NCBI RefSeq assembly: GCF_023061135.1
Contig: NZ_JAKGAN010000013.1
Location: forward strand, 1-45,181
From: Chromohalobacter sarecensis
Lineage (GTDB): Bacteria > Pseudomonadota > Gammaproteobacteria > Pseudomonadales > Halomonadaceae
Length of the DNA stretch: 45,181 bases
Direction of reading: 5' to 3'
The position numbers and the translations under genes are program-made. Below the pieces are notes generated by a model that had not been told where the DNA came from, made no database searches, and was given only the letters and a program-made list of their open reading frames with translations. Positions 9,339 through 19,300 of this stretch are shown here, piece after piece. Numbering within the stretch: position 1 is the first letter of the stretch; each line of letters begins with the position of its first letter.

Positions 9339-9371
9339 ACGCCCCCGCACGGTCGAACCGAACGGGGGCGT
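9339..9371 (-). terminator. Terminator-like hairpin after the TRAP permease gene
   Basis: A 9-bp perfect stem ACGCCCCCG / CGGGGGCGT encloses a second 3-bp stem (CGG/CCG) around TCGAA. It lies about 25 bases beyond the TRAP permease stop on the reverse strand. No long U-run follows directly on that strand, so it may act as a weak terminator or as a 3' stabiliser. Confidence 0.6.
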
Positions 9372-9395
9372 TTGGAGTAGTGCGAACCCAGGACG

Positions 9396-11573
9396 TTAAC
9401 GCGGCGCGGCGGTCGACGTGCCATTACGAGTTCGTTGCATGGCATAAAGTCCCACGCCGATCATCAGGCCGATGATATCGGTGTAGATGCCACCATAAAT
9501 CATGCACAGCGCGCCTATCAGCATCACGAGGCGTTGCCAGACTTTGACTGGCCCGAAGAACCACGCCTGCACAGTGGCCGACAGCAGCACGATACCGAGC
9601 GTTGCGGTGACGCCGACACGCAGAATCTGCAGCCACGAGCCCTCCATCAGCATGGCCGGGCTGTAGAAGAACATGAACGGCACGATGAAGGCTGCCAGGC
9701 CGATCTTGAATGAGGCCACGGAGGTGCCCATGGCATTGTCGCCCGAGATCCCCGCTGCCGCGTAAGACGCCAGTGCCACTGGCGGCGTGATGGCCGAGAC
9801 CACCGCAAAATAGAACACGAAGAAGTGGGCCACCAACGGCTGAATGCCGATGTCGATCAAGCCGGGCGCCACCACGGATGCCGCGACGGCGTAAGCGGCG
9901 GTGGTCGGCATGCCCATGCCCAATAGGATGCTGATGCACATGGCGAAGATCAGCGCCAGCAATTGGCTGACCCCGGCCAGGCCGAGCAGTAAGGAAGAGA
10001 AGCGTGCCCCGACGCCGGTCAGCGCGATCACGCCGACAATCAACCCGGCACAGGCGCATACGGCGATGATCTGAATCGACATCGTCCCGGCCAGTTGCAG
10101 CGCCTTGAGGATGGCGCGTATTCCCATCTTGTTCGGCGAGATCCAGCTCACCACGGCGGCGGAGGCCGTCGCCAGCGTGCCCGCGCGAATCACCGAGTAA
10201 CCCATGAACAGCGCGACGATCAGGATGATGATCGGTGCGAACAGGTAGACTTGCTTGACGAGCTTCGAGAAACGCGGGATCTCGTCCTTGCGCATGCCGC
10301 GCATGCCCTTGCGAGCGGCCTCGAAATCGACCATGAAATAGACCGAGGCGAAATACAGGATGGCCGGAATTAGGGCGGCGATGGCGATCTCGGTATACGG
10401 GATGCCGGTGATCTCGGCCATGATGAAAGCCCCGGCGCCCATGATCGGCGGCATGATCTGCCCGCCGGTGGAGGCGGCCGCCTCGATGGCGCCGGCGCTG
10501 CGTGGCGGATAGCCGACCTTCTTCATCAGCGGGATGGTCAGCGAACCGGTGGAAACCACGTTGCCGGCGGAGGTACCGTTGATCATGCCCATCAGTCCCG
10601 AGGCGAAGATCGAGACCTTGGCGGGGCCGCCACGCGTACGCCCGGCGGCGGCGAAGGCGAAGTTGACGAAATAGTCACCGACCTTGGAGGCCTGCAGAAA
10701 CGCCGCAAAGATGATGAACAAGATGATGTAAGTCGAGGAAACGGCGGTGGTCGGCCCGAGAATACCGGCATCGGTGTAGACCTGACTGAAGAAGCGGCCG
10801 ACCGAGAGGCCCGGGTAGCCGAGGAAACCAGGTAGATGAGGCCCGACAAAGACATAGACCAGAAAGATCGTGGAGATGATCACCAGCGCGAGACCGGCGA
10901 CGCGGCGCGTCAGCTCGAGAATCATCAGCGAACCGGCAATGGCCGCGTAGGAAATTCCCATGGGGGCGAAGGGCGTGCCGGTGGAGGCGCGTAGCTGACT
11001 ATTGAACATCACCAGCAAATAGCTGGCCACGGCCAGCGAGCAGACCATCAACACCGCATCCGCTGGCGACAATCCGTCGCGCACCTGTCGATAGCTCCAT
11101 GACAGCACGATGCCCGCCACGGTAGCCAGCAGCAACGGATAGCCGAAGTGCCAGGCCTCGATCTCGGGGGCGATGCGCATGGCGCCATCGTTCATCGTTT
11201 GATACATCATCGCCACCCGAACCAAGGCATAGAGCGCCGGGAGCAACATGGCATAGCTCAACCAGCGCAGCCAGGCACTCGAGCGCGCTTGCGGGGTCTC
11301 GGCGAATTGTGTCCCGGCGTAGAAGCCATAGCCCAGTATCAGGGCCCCGGCGATGTGCAGAATGCGAAACGACCACGTCTCGAGGGGATAGATGTTGAGC
11401 GAGACTAGGTGAAAGAGTGAATAGGCGATGGCCAGGGCGCCGAATAGCCACCACTGCCATCCGCCGTAGAGGCGTCGATTGGACTCGACGGCGACCTCGT
11501 CGACACCGTCAGCATTGACGGACTGGACGACGTCGTCGACTCCCTCGTCATGGGATTGGGCACGTTGAGACAT
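9396..11573 (-). CDS. TRAP transporter fused permease (4TM/12TM, TAXI type)
   Basis: A 725-residue inner-membrane protein combining the small (DctQ-like) and large (DctM-like) TRAP subunits in one chain, as usual for TAXI-TRAP systems. About 50 soluble residues precede many membrane segments. Large-subunit features include GLMGMINGTSAGNVVSTGSLTIPLMKKVGY, AAASTGGQIMPPIMGAGAFIMAEI and GMGMPTTAAYAVAASVVAPGL. Such systems import organic acids using an ion gradient. The gene follows its binding-protein gene with a hairpin in between. The DctBD pair next door points to a dicarboxylate or other organic acid as substrate, which is inferred. Confidence 0.93.
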   Translation of the reverse strand: MSQRAQSHDEGVDDVVQSVNADGVDEVAVESNRRLYGGWQWWLFGALAIAYSLFHLVSLNIYPLETWSFRILHIAGALILGYGFYAGTQFAETPQARSSAWLRWLSYAMLLPALYALVRVAMMYQTMNDGAMRIAPEIEAWHFGYPLLLATVAGIVLSWSYRQVRDGLSPADAVLMVCSLAVASYLLVMFNSQLRASTGTPFAPMGISYAAIAGSLMILELTRRVAGLALVIISTIFLVYVFVGPHLPGFLGYPGLSVGRFFSQVYTDAGILGPTTAVSSTYIILFIIFAAFLQASKVGDYFVNFAFAAAGRTRGGPAKVSIFASGLMGMINGTSAGNVVSTGSLTIPLMKKVGYPPRSAGAIEAAASTGGQIMPPIMGAGAFIMAEITGIPYTEIAIAALIPAILYFASVYFMVDFEAARKGMRGMRKDEIPRFSKLVKQVYLFAPIIILIVALFMGYSVIRAGTLATASAAVVSWISPNKMGIRAILKALQLAGTMSIQIIAVCACAGLIVGVIALTGVGARFSSLLLGLAGVSQLLALIFAMCISILLGMGMPTTAAYAVAASVVAPGLIDIGIQPLVAHFFVFYFAVVSAITPPVALASYAAAGISGDNAMGTSVASFKIGLAAFIVPFMFFYSPAMLMEGSWLQILRVGVTATLGIVLLSATVQAWFFGPVKVWQRLVMLIGALCMIYGGIYTDIIGLMIGVGLYAMQRTRNGTSTAAPR

Positions 11574-11610
11574 AAAAACACCCTTGGGTGTGAATAAGGA
11601 GGGTATGCAT

Positions 11611-11641
11611 GCCGCCCCGCAGCGTAGCGATGCGGGGCGGC
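11611..11641 (-). promoter_or_regulatory. Intercistronic stem-loop between TRAP binding protein and permease
   Basis: A perfect 11-bp inverted repeat, GCCGCCCCGCA / TGCGGGGCGGC, with a 9-base loop lies 20 bases after the binding-protein stop on the reverse strand. No U-run follows. It sits in the same relative place as the hairpin after gtsA, suggesting message protection that favours binding protein over permease. Confidence 0.75.
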
Positions 11642-11660
11642 GTTCAGGTAAAAGAGCGAC

Positions 11661-12638
11661 TTAGCGCTTCAGTTCTTCGGGAATTTCGTAGCCATTTTCC
11701 TCGTACCAACGCACGGCACCGGGGTGGAAGGGCAGCACGGTGTTGTACTCGAGATTCTCGGGAACGCTGAATTCGGCGCTGCGGTGGATATCGCGCATCT
11801 TGTCGTTGTTCTCCATGCTCAGCTTGGTGATCTCGTAGACCAAGTCCTCTGGGAGATCGCAGCCGGCGATGGTGAAGTTCCACATGGAGACCGCGCGAGC
11901 ATCGTCTTCGAGGGTCTGGTAGGTATCGGCGGGAATCGAGAACGCCGAGACCGGGAATTCCTCCATTACCTTGGCCTGCTCCTCCTCGGTGAACTCGATG
12001 ATATTGACGTCGGTTTGCACCTCGAGCTGGCTGACGGCGGGAATCGGAATGCCGGCGGCGAAGGCGATGACGTCGATCAGACCGTCCTGCAATTGGCCGC
12101 CCAGGTCATTCCATCCGCCGTTACGACGGTCGAACTCGACACCCAAGGTCTCGAGCATGGGCGGGAAGTAGGTGTCCGACGTGGACGCCGCCGGGCCGAA
12201 ACCGATGCTGGCTCCGTCGGGGATATCCGAGATCGACTCGATGCCGCTGTCGGCAAGCGTGGTGATGGAAAACGGTGTCTCGTACATGGGGAACAGCGCA
12301 CAGACATTGTCCATTTTCACACCCGGCGCCAATGAACTCTTGCCGGCCACGGCATCGGCCGCTGGCCCCATGGTGGTCAGGCCGAGCGCTACTTCACCTG
12401 TGTGTACCAAGGCCAGGTTCTGGTTGGGGCCGCCGGTGACTTCGCCACCGCCTGAAAGCCCCAGTTCGTCGGCGATCATATTGGCCCAGCCGGAGCCATA
12501 CACGAAGTACGTGCCGCCCTGGCTGGCGGTGCCCACGGTAAAGTTCTCCGGCCAATCCTCACGGTCGGCTTGCGCCACGGTGGCGAAGCACATGGCCCCT
12601 GCGAGGGTGGCGGTCAAGGCGTGTGTCTTGATAGACAT
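11661..12638 (-). CDS. TAXI-family TRAP substrate-binding protein
   Basis: A 325-residue periplasmic protein with a signal peptide MSIKTHALTATLAGAMCFATVAQA, cleaved before DRED. The mature start FTVGTASQGGTYFVYGSGWANMI is the TAXI hallmark (TRAP-associated extracytoplasmic immunogenic family), and GGPNQNLALVHTGEVALGL follows. It captures the substrate for the fused permease downstream. Its promoter region contains a sigma-54 type promoter and a palindromic activator site, which ties it to the DctB/DctD pair just upstream on the same strand. Confidence 0.93.
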   Translation of the reverse strand: MSIKTHALTATLAGAMCFATVAQADREDWPENFTVGTASQGGTYFVYGSGWANMIADELGLSGGGEVTGGPNQNLALVHTGEVALGLTTMGPAADAVAGKSSLAPGVKMDNVCALFPMYETPFSITTLADSGIESISDIPDGASIGFGPAASTSDTYFPPMLETLGVEFDRRNGGWNDLGGQLQDGLIDVIAFAAGIPIPAVSQLEVQTDVNIIEFTEEEQAKVMEEFPVSAFSIPADTYQTLEDDARAVSMWNFTIAGCDLPEDLVYEITKLSMENNDKMRDIHRSAEFSVPENLEYNTVLPFHPGAVRWYEENGYEIPEELKR

Positions 12639-12725
12639 GGCGAATTCTCCCGATATCGATTGTGATTATGCGTATCCATTGCCGAGCTATGGGGGTATCA
12701 AGCTCGTTAAATACGTATTATCAGG

Positions 12726-12741
12726 GGCAACTGCCATTCCA
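12726..12741 (-). promoter_or_regulatory. Sigma-54 promoter of the TRAP operon
   Basis: Read on the reverse strand, TGGAATGGCAGTTGCC matches the -24/-12 pattern, with GG and GC exactly ten bases apart (GG-N10-GC) and TTGC at -12. Transcription would start near 12714, giving a leader of about 75 bases before the TAXI binding protein. A palindromic activator site lies about 110-140 bp upstream. Confidence 0.75.
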
Positions 12742-12828
12742 TTTTTTGATTAATATTTTATTTTCATATGGTTACGATCTTTATGTGCGACGAAGGTGGA
12801 AGAGAGATTGGCCTATCATGGCTGGAAG

Positions 12829-12870
12829 TCCGCACAAAGTGACCGAAACCTTGTGCGGATTTCCGCACAA
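12829..12870 (-). promoter_or_regulatory. Putative DctD enhancer site (palindrome plus half-site)
   Basis: TTGTGCGGATTTCCGCACAA (12851-12870) is a perfect 9+2+9 palindrome. A further TCCGCACAA lies at 12829-12837, so the outer two arms also form an inverted repeat. The site begins directly after the dctD stop codon and lies about 90-145 bp upstream of the sigma-54 promoter, the usual distance for an enhancer bound by an NtrC-type activator. Assignment to DctD is inferred from position. Confidence 0.7.
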
Positions 12871-14256
12871 CTACTCTGCCTCGACGATGTGGCGATAATC
12901 CTCGGCCTTCAAGCCGTGTTTTTTCAGCTTGTCGTAAAGCGTCTTGCGAGGCACCCCCAGGCGGTCGCATATATCGGCGACGCACCCCTGGTAGCGCACC
13001 AGCGCCTGGTTGATCACGCTCTTTTCGAAGACTTCGACCTGCTGGGCAAGCGGCAGGTCGCCGTTATCTTTATGCGCGCCTTGAAGTAGCGTCTCGAGGC
13101 TATAATCACAGGTCGCCCCCAGCAACACGTAGCGCTCGGCGACATTGCGTAGCTCGCGGACATTGCCCGGCCAATCGTGGGCCAGCAGAGCGGAAATCCC
13201 CTGGCTGTCGAGCGGCGGCGCTTCCAGCCCGCTGCGGCTGGCGGAGACGGCAACGAAGTGCTGAAAAAGCAAAGGAATATCCTCGCGACGCTCGCGTAGC
13301 GAGGGAATCGGCAAAGTCACGACATTGAGTCGGTAATACAGATCCTCGCGAAATCGCCCCGCCTCGGCGGCGAGCTTGAGATCCGTCTTGGTCGCGGCGA
13401 TCACACGTATATCGAGTGTCACCAGGTCATTCGACCCGAGCCGTTCCACGGCACGCTCCTGAAGCACACGCAGCAGCTTGACCTGCAGCGACAACGGCAT
13501 CGACTCGATCTCATCGAGAAACACGGTGCCACCGTTGGCATGCTCGAATTTGCCCACGCGACGTTCCACGGCGCCGGTGAAAGCGCCTTTTTCATGCCCG
13601 AACAATTCGGATTCGATGGTGCTTTCCGGCACGGCCCCGCAATTGATGGCGACAAAGGGCTTGCCGCCGCGCGAGCTACGCTCATGAATCGCGCGCGCGA
13701 CCAGATCCTTGCCCGTACCCGTCTCGCCATAGAGCAATACATCGGTTTCGACCTGACTGATGCGCTGTACCATCGAGGCGAGTTGCTGAATGGCGGGGGC
13801 GCGTCCTACCAGGCGTGGCCCGGGAACCGATTGCTGGGCCTCGAGCTCCGCCTTGAGATGACGGTTCTCCAGGCTCAGTCGACGCTTCTCGATACCACGC
13901 CGGACGACTTCCACCAGGCGCTCCCCGGCGAAGGGCTTCTCCAGGAAGTCCCAGGCGCCGTCGCGCATGGCCTCCACGGCGGTGGAAATATCCCCGTGGC
14001 CGGTGATCAACACCACCGGCAAGTCGGGGTCGCGGTGGCGGATCTCGCGCAATAAGGCCATGCCATCCATGCCCGGCATGCGGATGTCGCTGACCAATAC
14101 GCCGGGAAAATCAGTGCTCAATGCCGCGAGCGCGGACTCCGCACTTTCATGCACCTCCGGCGCATAGCCCGCCAGTTCCAAGGTCTGACTGGCGGTGATG
14201 CGCAGGTGGGCCTCGTCGTCGACGAGCATGACGGGAATGGCGGATGTTTCATGCAT
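12871..14256 (-). CDS. dctD: Sigma-54-dependent response regulator DctD
   Basis: A 461-residue NtrC-family activator. The receiver domain (about 6-120) has phospho-acceptor D57 in [13 protein letters not shown]. The AAA+ domain carries Walker [16 protein letters not shown] and the sigma-54 contact loop [12 protein letters not shown]-terminal Fis-type helix-turn-helix reads [24 protein letters not shown]. The start is the ATG at 14256 ([15 protein letters not shown]) after GAGGAAAG. The frame stays open 36 codons further upstream, but that part lies in dctB sequence. It overlaps the dctB stop by 8 bases. It should activate the TRAP operon from the palindrome next to its own stop. Confidence 0.92.
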   Translation of the reverse strand: MHETSAIPVMLVDDEAHLRITASQTLELAGYAPEVHESAESALAALSTDFPGVLVSDIRMPGMDGMALLREIRHRDPDLPVVLITGHGDISTAVEAMRDGAWDFLEKPFAGERLVEVVRRGIEKRRLSLENRHLKAELEAQQSVPGPRLVGRAPAIQQLASMVQRISQVETDVLLYGETGTGKDLVARAIHERSSRGGKPFVAINCGAVPESTIESELFGHEKGAFTGAVERRVGKFEHANGGTVFLDEIESMPLSLQVKLLRVLQERAVERLGSNDLVTLDIRVIAATKTDLKLAAEAGRFREDLYYRLNVVTLPIPSLRERREDIPLLFQHFVAVSASRSGLEAPPLDSQGISALLAHDWPGNVRELRNVAERYVLLGATCDYSLETLLQGAHKDNGDLPLAQQVEVFEKSVINQALVRYQGCVADICDRLGVPRKTLYDKLKKHGLKAEDYRHIVEAE

Positions 14257-16162
14257 GAGAGCTTTCCTCGGCGCGCACGGGATCGTCAGGGTCCGCGATA
14301 CACGGCAAAGTGATACGGAAATGGGCGCCGCCATCCGAATGGTTGCCGGCGTCAAGGCGGCCACCGAGATCTTCGATAATGCGACGCGAGATCGAAAGCC
14401 CCAGCCCCAGTCCGCTTCCCATGGAATTGGTGGTATAGAACGGTTCGAAAATGCGTGTCAAATCCGCCTCGGCAATCCCTGGACCGTTATCGACGACATC
14501 CAGATGGACGCAGGTGGCCTCGGGGACGATGGTGAGCGTCAGGCATGGCGCGTGCGTTTCGCTCATCGCCTGCAGGGCATTGCCGATGAGATTCACCAGC
14601 ACCTGCTCGAGACGCACTGGGTCGGCGCGTACCCAGGCTTCCAGCGAGGGCCAATGCTGCCTGACCGTGGTCTGGCTTTCCTGAATGCGTGACTGGAACA
14701 GGCGTAGCGCGTATTCGAAACAAGGTGTGACGGCCACCGCCGTGAGATTATCGCCGCTCTTGCGCGAGAATTGACGCAGTTGGGCGCTGATATCGGCCAT
14801 GCGATCGGTGAGCTCGAGGACTTGTGCCAGATTGGCGTCGGCGGTCTCGATACGCTGGCGTGCGATGAAGGCGCGCGCGTTCTCGGTATAGGCGCGAATC
14901 GCCGCCAAGGGCTGATTGAGTTCGTGGTTGATGCCGGCGGCCAATTGCCCTAGAACGGCGAGCTTGGCAGCTTGCACCAGCTCGTCACGGGTGTCGCGCA
15001 GGCTGTCCTCGGCACGTCGACGCTCCTCGATTTCCGCCGATAGCTGGCGGTTGGTAGCGACCAGGTCACGGGTTCGGCTTTCCACGTGGCGTTCGAGCTC
15101 GTCGCGTGCCTGGGCGAGGGTCTGGCGTTCGCGTTCGGCGAAACGCTCCCGCTCGCGCCGCAGGCGCAGACGCTGCCAGCCGATACCGAGCCCCAGCGCG
15201 ATGAGTCCATAGAGCCCGCCGGCCAGTACGGCGGCCAGCCACTGTGCCTGATGCACCGGTGTCAGGGGTTTGAGGATATGAATATGCCAGTCGAAATTGG
15301 CCATGGGTTGGGTCAAACTCAGGTAGCGTTGGCCGGCGAGCGGGCCCGAGTCGAACCCCACGAGGCGCGTACGTGTATCTCGGCGATGATGTTCGTGCAG
15401 TCCCGAGTACTGTAGCGCGGCGTTTCCGTAACGTCGGGAGGCGGTTACGGCCTGGCGCTGGGCGGTCGTCAGCGGCGCCAGGGTCGTCAAGCGCAGTTCG
15501 GGATGGCTGGCCATGAAGATGACGCCGTCATGATCGGTGACCAGTAGCTCGGCATCCTGTCCGGCCCAGCCGGTTTCCACCGTATCGAGCAAGACCTTGA
15601 GCACCATGACGCCATCGGGACGTGCATCGACGGCGGTCTCGTCGAGCCACACCGACGCCGAGAAATAGTAACCACGATCCTGGGACTGGGTGCCCAGGCC
15701 AAAGAAGCTGCCATTCTTGCCGGCCATGGCTTCCTGATAGTAAGGACGAAAGCGGTAATTCTGACCGATGAACGTATCGGGACGATGCCAGTTGCTCGCC
15801 ACGAGGGTGTCGCCTGCCTGATCGAGCAAGTAGATGTCCGACACATTGGCCGTGGCTCGAAAACGGTCCAGCATGCGGTTCAACGGCATCGGGTCTTGAG
15901 CGTCGGGAGCGTTCAGGAAACGCTTGACCATTTCGCGCGAGGCCAGCAGTTCGGGGAGATAATCGTGTCGCGACAAATGGCCGACGAGACTCGCCGCCGA
16001 CAGACGCAGCTCGTTCTCGGCATCTTGACGTAACGCCTGAAGCGCCTGCTCGCGTGCCAGGCGCGACGTTTGCCACATGCAGAGGATCAAGCCGACGATG
16101 ACGCCCAGCAGCAAGAGTGTGCGCGGACGTAGCGGGACTGAAAAGCGGCGCAGAAAGGGCAT
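14249..16162 (-). CDS. dctB: C4-dicarboxylate-type sensor kinase DctB
   Basis: About 637 residues. An N-terminal membrane segment (RTLLLLGVIVGLILCMW) precedes a large periplasmic double-PAS (Cache) sensor with FRPYYQEAMAGKNGSFFGLGTQSQDRGYYFS, typical of DctB. A second segment (LAAVLAGGLYGLIALGLGIGW) and a coiled-coil-like linker (RERFAERERQTLAQARDELERHVESRTRDL) follow. HisKA is LGQLAAGINHELNQPLAAIRAYTENA; HATPase has NLIGNALQAM and DNGPGIAEADLTRIFEPFYTT. The start is uncertain: ATG at 16162 puts the membrane segment close to the N-terminus, while a GTG at 16210 would add 16 residues. Neither has a clear ribosome-binding site. Confidence 0.9.
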   Translation of the reverse strand: MPFLRRFSVPLRPRTLLLLGVIVGLILCMWQTSRLAREQALQALRQDAENELRLSAASLVGHLSRHDYLPELLASREMVKRFLNAPDAQDPMPLNRMLDRFRATANVSDIYLLDQAGDTLVASNWHRPDTFIGQNYRFRPYYQEAMAGKNGSFFGLGTQSQDRGYYFSASVWLDETAVDARPDGVMVLKVLLDTVETGWAGQDAELLVTDHDGVIFMASHPELRLTTLAPLTTAQRQAVTASRRYGNAALQYSGLHEHHRRDTRTRLVGFDSGPLAGQRYLSLTQPMANFDWHIHILKPLTPVHQAQWLAAVLAGGLYGLIALGLGIGWQRLRLRRERERFAERERQTLAQARDELERHVESRTRDLVATNRQLSAEIEERRRAEDSLRDTRDELVQAAKLAVLGQLAAGINHELNQPLAAIRAYTENARAFIARQRIETADANLAQVLELTDRMADISAQLRQFSRKSGDNLTAVAVTPCFEYALRLFQSRIQESQTTVRQHWPSLEAWVRADPVRLEQVLVNLIGNALQAMSETHAPCLTLTIVPEATCVHLDVVDNGPGIAEADLTRIFEPFYTTNSMGSGLGLGLSISRRIIEDLGGRLDAGNHSDGGAHFRITLPCIADPDDPVRAEESSHA

Positions 16163-16249
16163 GGGAACGTGCTGACTCGTGGCGAATGACGTGGCGTATC
16201 GTGGGGCCACATGGCCACGTTCCCATGATGAGCGGCGACTTGCTTAAAG

Positions 16250-16267
16250 TTAAGCGACAGCGCTTAA
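16250..16267. promoter_or_regulatory. Inverted repeat upstream of dctBD
   Basis: TTAAGCG-acag-CGCTTAA is a perfect 7-bp inverted repeat, extended by AAAG/CTTT on its flanks with one unpaired base. It lies in the 199-bp gap between the RND pump stop and dctB. It could be an operator for dctBD or a 3' hairpin for the pump message. The sequence does not decide between them. Confidence 0.45.
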
Positions 16268-16361
16268 TCTTTAGTCGTGGCCCTGGCCGCATCCGAGCCA
16301 GTGGCCGCCGGTTTCATGTTTACCCTACCCACCACTCGGCGAAGCCCTCAAGCGGCAATTT

Positions 16362-19300
16362 TTAACCCGGTTGCCGTTTCGTCCGCCAGTTGAGCACCGC
16401 CACGGTCAGCGCGGGCAGGAAGGTCACGGTGACGATGGCCGTACCCAGCAGCCCGAACAGCACAATGGCACCGACGCCGCGGTAAAGCTCGGTGCCTTCG
16501 CCGGGTAAAAACACCAGCGGCGAGAGCCCGCACAGGGTGGTGAGCGTGGTCATCGCAATGGGTCGCAAGCGGCTTTCCACTGCATTGAAGACCGCATCGC
16601 GTACGCTCATTGACCTTTCGCGGAGGTTCTCGCGGGCCTGGTGGACCACCAGAATCGGATTGTTGACCACGGTGCCCATGAGTATCAAAAAGCCCAGCAT
16701 AGTGATCATGTCGAACGGCTGGCTGATGGCGTTCAGGCCAAAACGTGGCAGTACCGCGCCGACGGTATTCATCAGCCATAGCCCGACGATGCCACCGGCC
16801 GCGCCGAGAGGAATGGTCGCCAGAATCAGCAGCGGGTAGCCCCAGTGGCTGAAAATCGCCACCAGCAACAGATATACAATCGCCAGTGCGATCAAGCCAT
16901 TGCCGGTTAGCGCCTGGCGAGTAGCGTCCAGCTGATCCCCCGCGCCTGTCACTGTCACATCAATATCGCCGGGTAGCTCCCCTGAGTCGCGCATTGGCTC
17001 GATCACCTCGCGCTGCATCCGTTCAATCCCCGCTTCAAGCGCCACGCTGCGCGGTGGAATGACGTCCAGAGTCACGCTGCGCCGACCGTCGACCCGGCGA
17101 ATGGTGGCGGTGCCGACGGTTTCTTCGATATCGGCCACGTCACTGAGCGGCACGTTGAATCCGGCCGGGGTGTGAAGCGGCAGGCTAGCCAATTCATCAA
17201 GCTCGATATCGCCTGCGTTCGGGCCATAGCCGTAGAGGTCGATTTTTTCATCGTCGAGATAGAAATCATCCAGATACGCGCCGTTGGTCAGCACCGCGAT
17301 GGCCGTGCCCAGGGCATCGGTGTCGAAGCCTAGCTCGGCGGCGCGCGCCCAGTCGGGATAGATCTCGATCAGCGGCTGGCCAAGGTCGAGCGCAGAGGGG
17401 CGCGACTGAATGCGCGGGTTATCGAAGGTCGCTTCCGCACGCTCGTAGATGCGGTTGGCCGTGGCGTACAGCGTTTCCAGATCATTGCCGGCAATATCCA
17501 GCGTGATACTGCGTGTGCCGCCGTCGTTGCTGGAAATGATCGAGCCGCGAGCGGCAAAGGCACGCATGTCCGGATAAGCCTCGTAGCGCTCGGTAAGCGC
17601 GTCCATCAGCGCTTCGATATGATTGGGATCGATGGTTGCGGCAATGATGCGCAAGCTCTGGGCTTCAGCCTCAATCCCCATGGTGCGGATCGGCGGAACG
17701 TCGGTATCGCCGCGCTCAAAGGCTGCCGGGTCGGCGCCCACATGAGGTTCGAGTTCACGCTGCAGGGTTTGCGCGATCTCGTCCATGGTGGCGAGGTTGT
17801 AGCTGGCAGGGGCATTCATGCTGGCAAAGGTCTTGGGTTCTTCACCCTCGGGTAAGTACTCCGCGGGCGGTGTCAGCCAGATAAAGATCGCCACGCCGCC
17901 GACAACGCCGAGTACGATGGCAGCCAGGCGTCGCCCGGTACTTTGGATCATGCCGTCGACCACCCATAGGCAGGCGCTCATCCAGCGCGGGCGGCGGGTA
18001 TTGCCATTATCGCGCCCGCGAAAATCAATATGCGCGCCGAGGGTGGGGATCACGGTAATCGCGACGATCATCGAGATCAGTATCGAAGTGGAGATCGCCA
18101 CGGCGATATCGGAGTAGAGCTGCCCGGCCTCCTGCTCGATGAAGAAAATCGGCACAAACACCAGAATCGTCGTCAACGTTGAGGCCAGCACCGCCGACCA
18201 CACCTGCTTGACGCCCTCAAGTGCCGCCTGGAAGCGTGCCAATCCACGGCGGCGCTGGGTTTCGATGCTTTCGAGCACCACGATGGTGTTGTCGATGGTC
18301 ATGCCGATGGCAAAGGCGACCCCCGCCAGAGAAATCACGTTCAGGGTGCGCCCGGCCAGCATTAGCCCGAGAAACGCGGCAATGGTACAGATGGGAATGC
18401 CGATAACACCGGCGACGGTGGCGCGCGCTGAACGTAAAAAGGCATACATCACCAGCGTGGCGAATAGCGCCCCCAGCCCGAGGTTGACCCAGACATTGGC
18501 AATCGATGATTCCACATAGCGCACGTCGTCATTCGACAGGGTCATCTGCATGCCTTGTTCGGCGAGCAGGCCGTCGTTCAATGCCTCGACTTCTTCGGTC
18601 ATCGCACGTTTGATGTCGATGACGTTGGCCCCCGGTTCGCGGCGGACCTGAACGCTGAGTATCGGCTCGCCAGCGGCGTTGTACGACCGCGACGTGAGCT
18701 CGGCGTAGGACTGTTGTACCTCGGCGACATCACCGAGGCGCACGATCTCGTCACCCTGGCGCCGGAGGATCAGCTCTTCCAGGCTTTGCACGTCCTCAAA
18801 GCGCCCCACGGTGCGCAGCAAATAACGACGCTTATCGCTTTCCAGATTGCCACCCGACACGTCCTGGTTGCGGTCTTCCAGGGCGGTTTGAATATCGCTG
18901 ATGCTCAGATCGCGGGCGGCGAGGGCGTCCGGGTTGAGCAGCAATTGCATCTGCCGTTCGGCGCCGCCGGACACGCTGACTTCCGACACCCCAGTCACGC
19001 TTTCCATGCGCGGGCGCACGTTATCTTCCAGATAATCGCGCATGGCCGGCATATCGAGCTGGCGAGGGTTGCCCTCGCTCGGGCCGACGTTGAAATACAT
19101 GAAGGCGTTGGCCGAAAACGAGTTGGCGACAATACGCGGCTGGTCGACGTTGTTGGGGTAGGAGGGTACCTGGCTGAGGGCGTTGTTGACCCGGATCAGG
19201 GTTTCGGTGAGGTCGACGCCGAAGGGAAATTCCAGCTCGATTTCCGCGCTGCCACTGCTGGCGGTGGACTCCATGCGCTGCAGGTTGGGCACGTTACGAA

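Noticed and set aside
12851-12870. The palindrome after dctD as its terminator
   Set aside because: A two-base loop cannot form a proper RNA hairpin end and no U-run follows; position upstream of a sigma-54 promoter favours an activator site.
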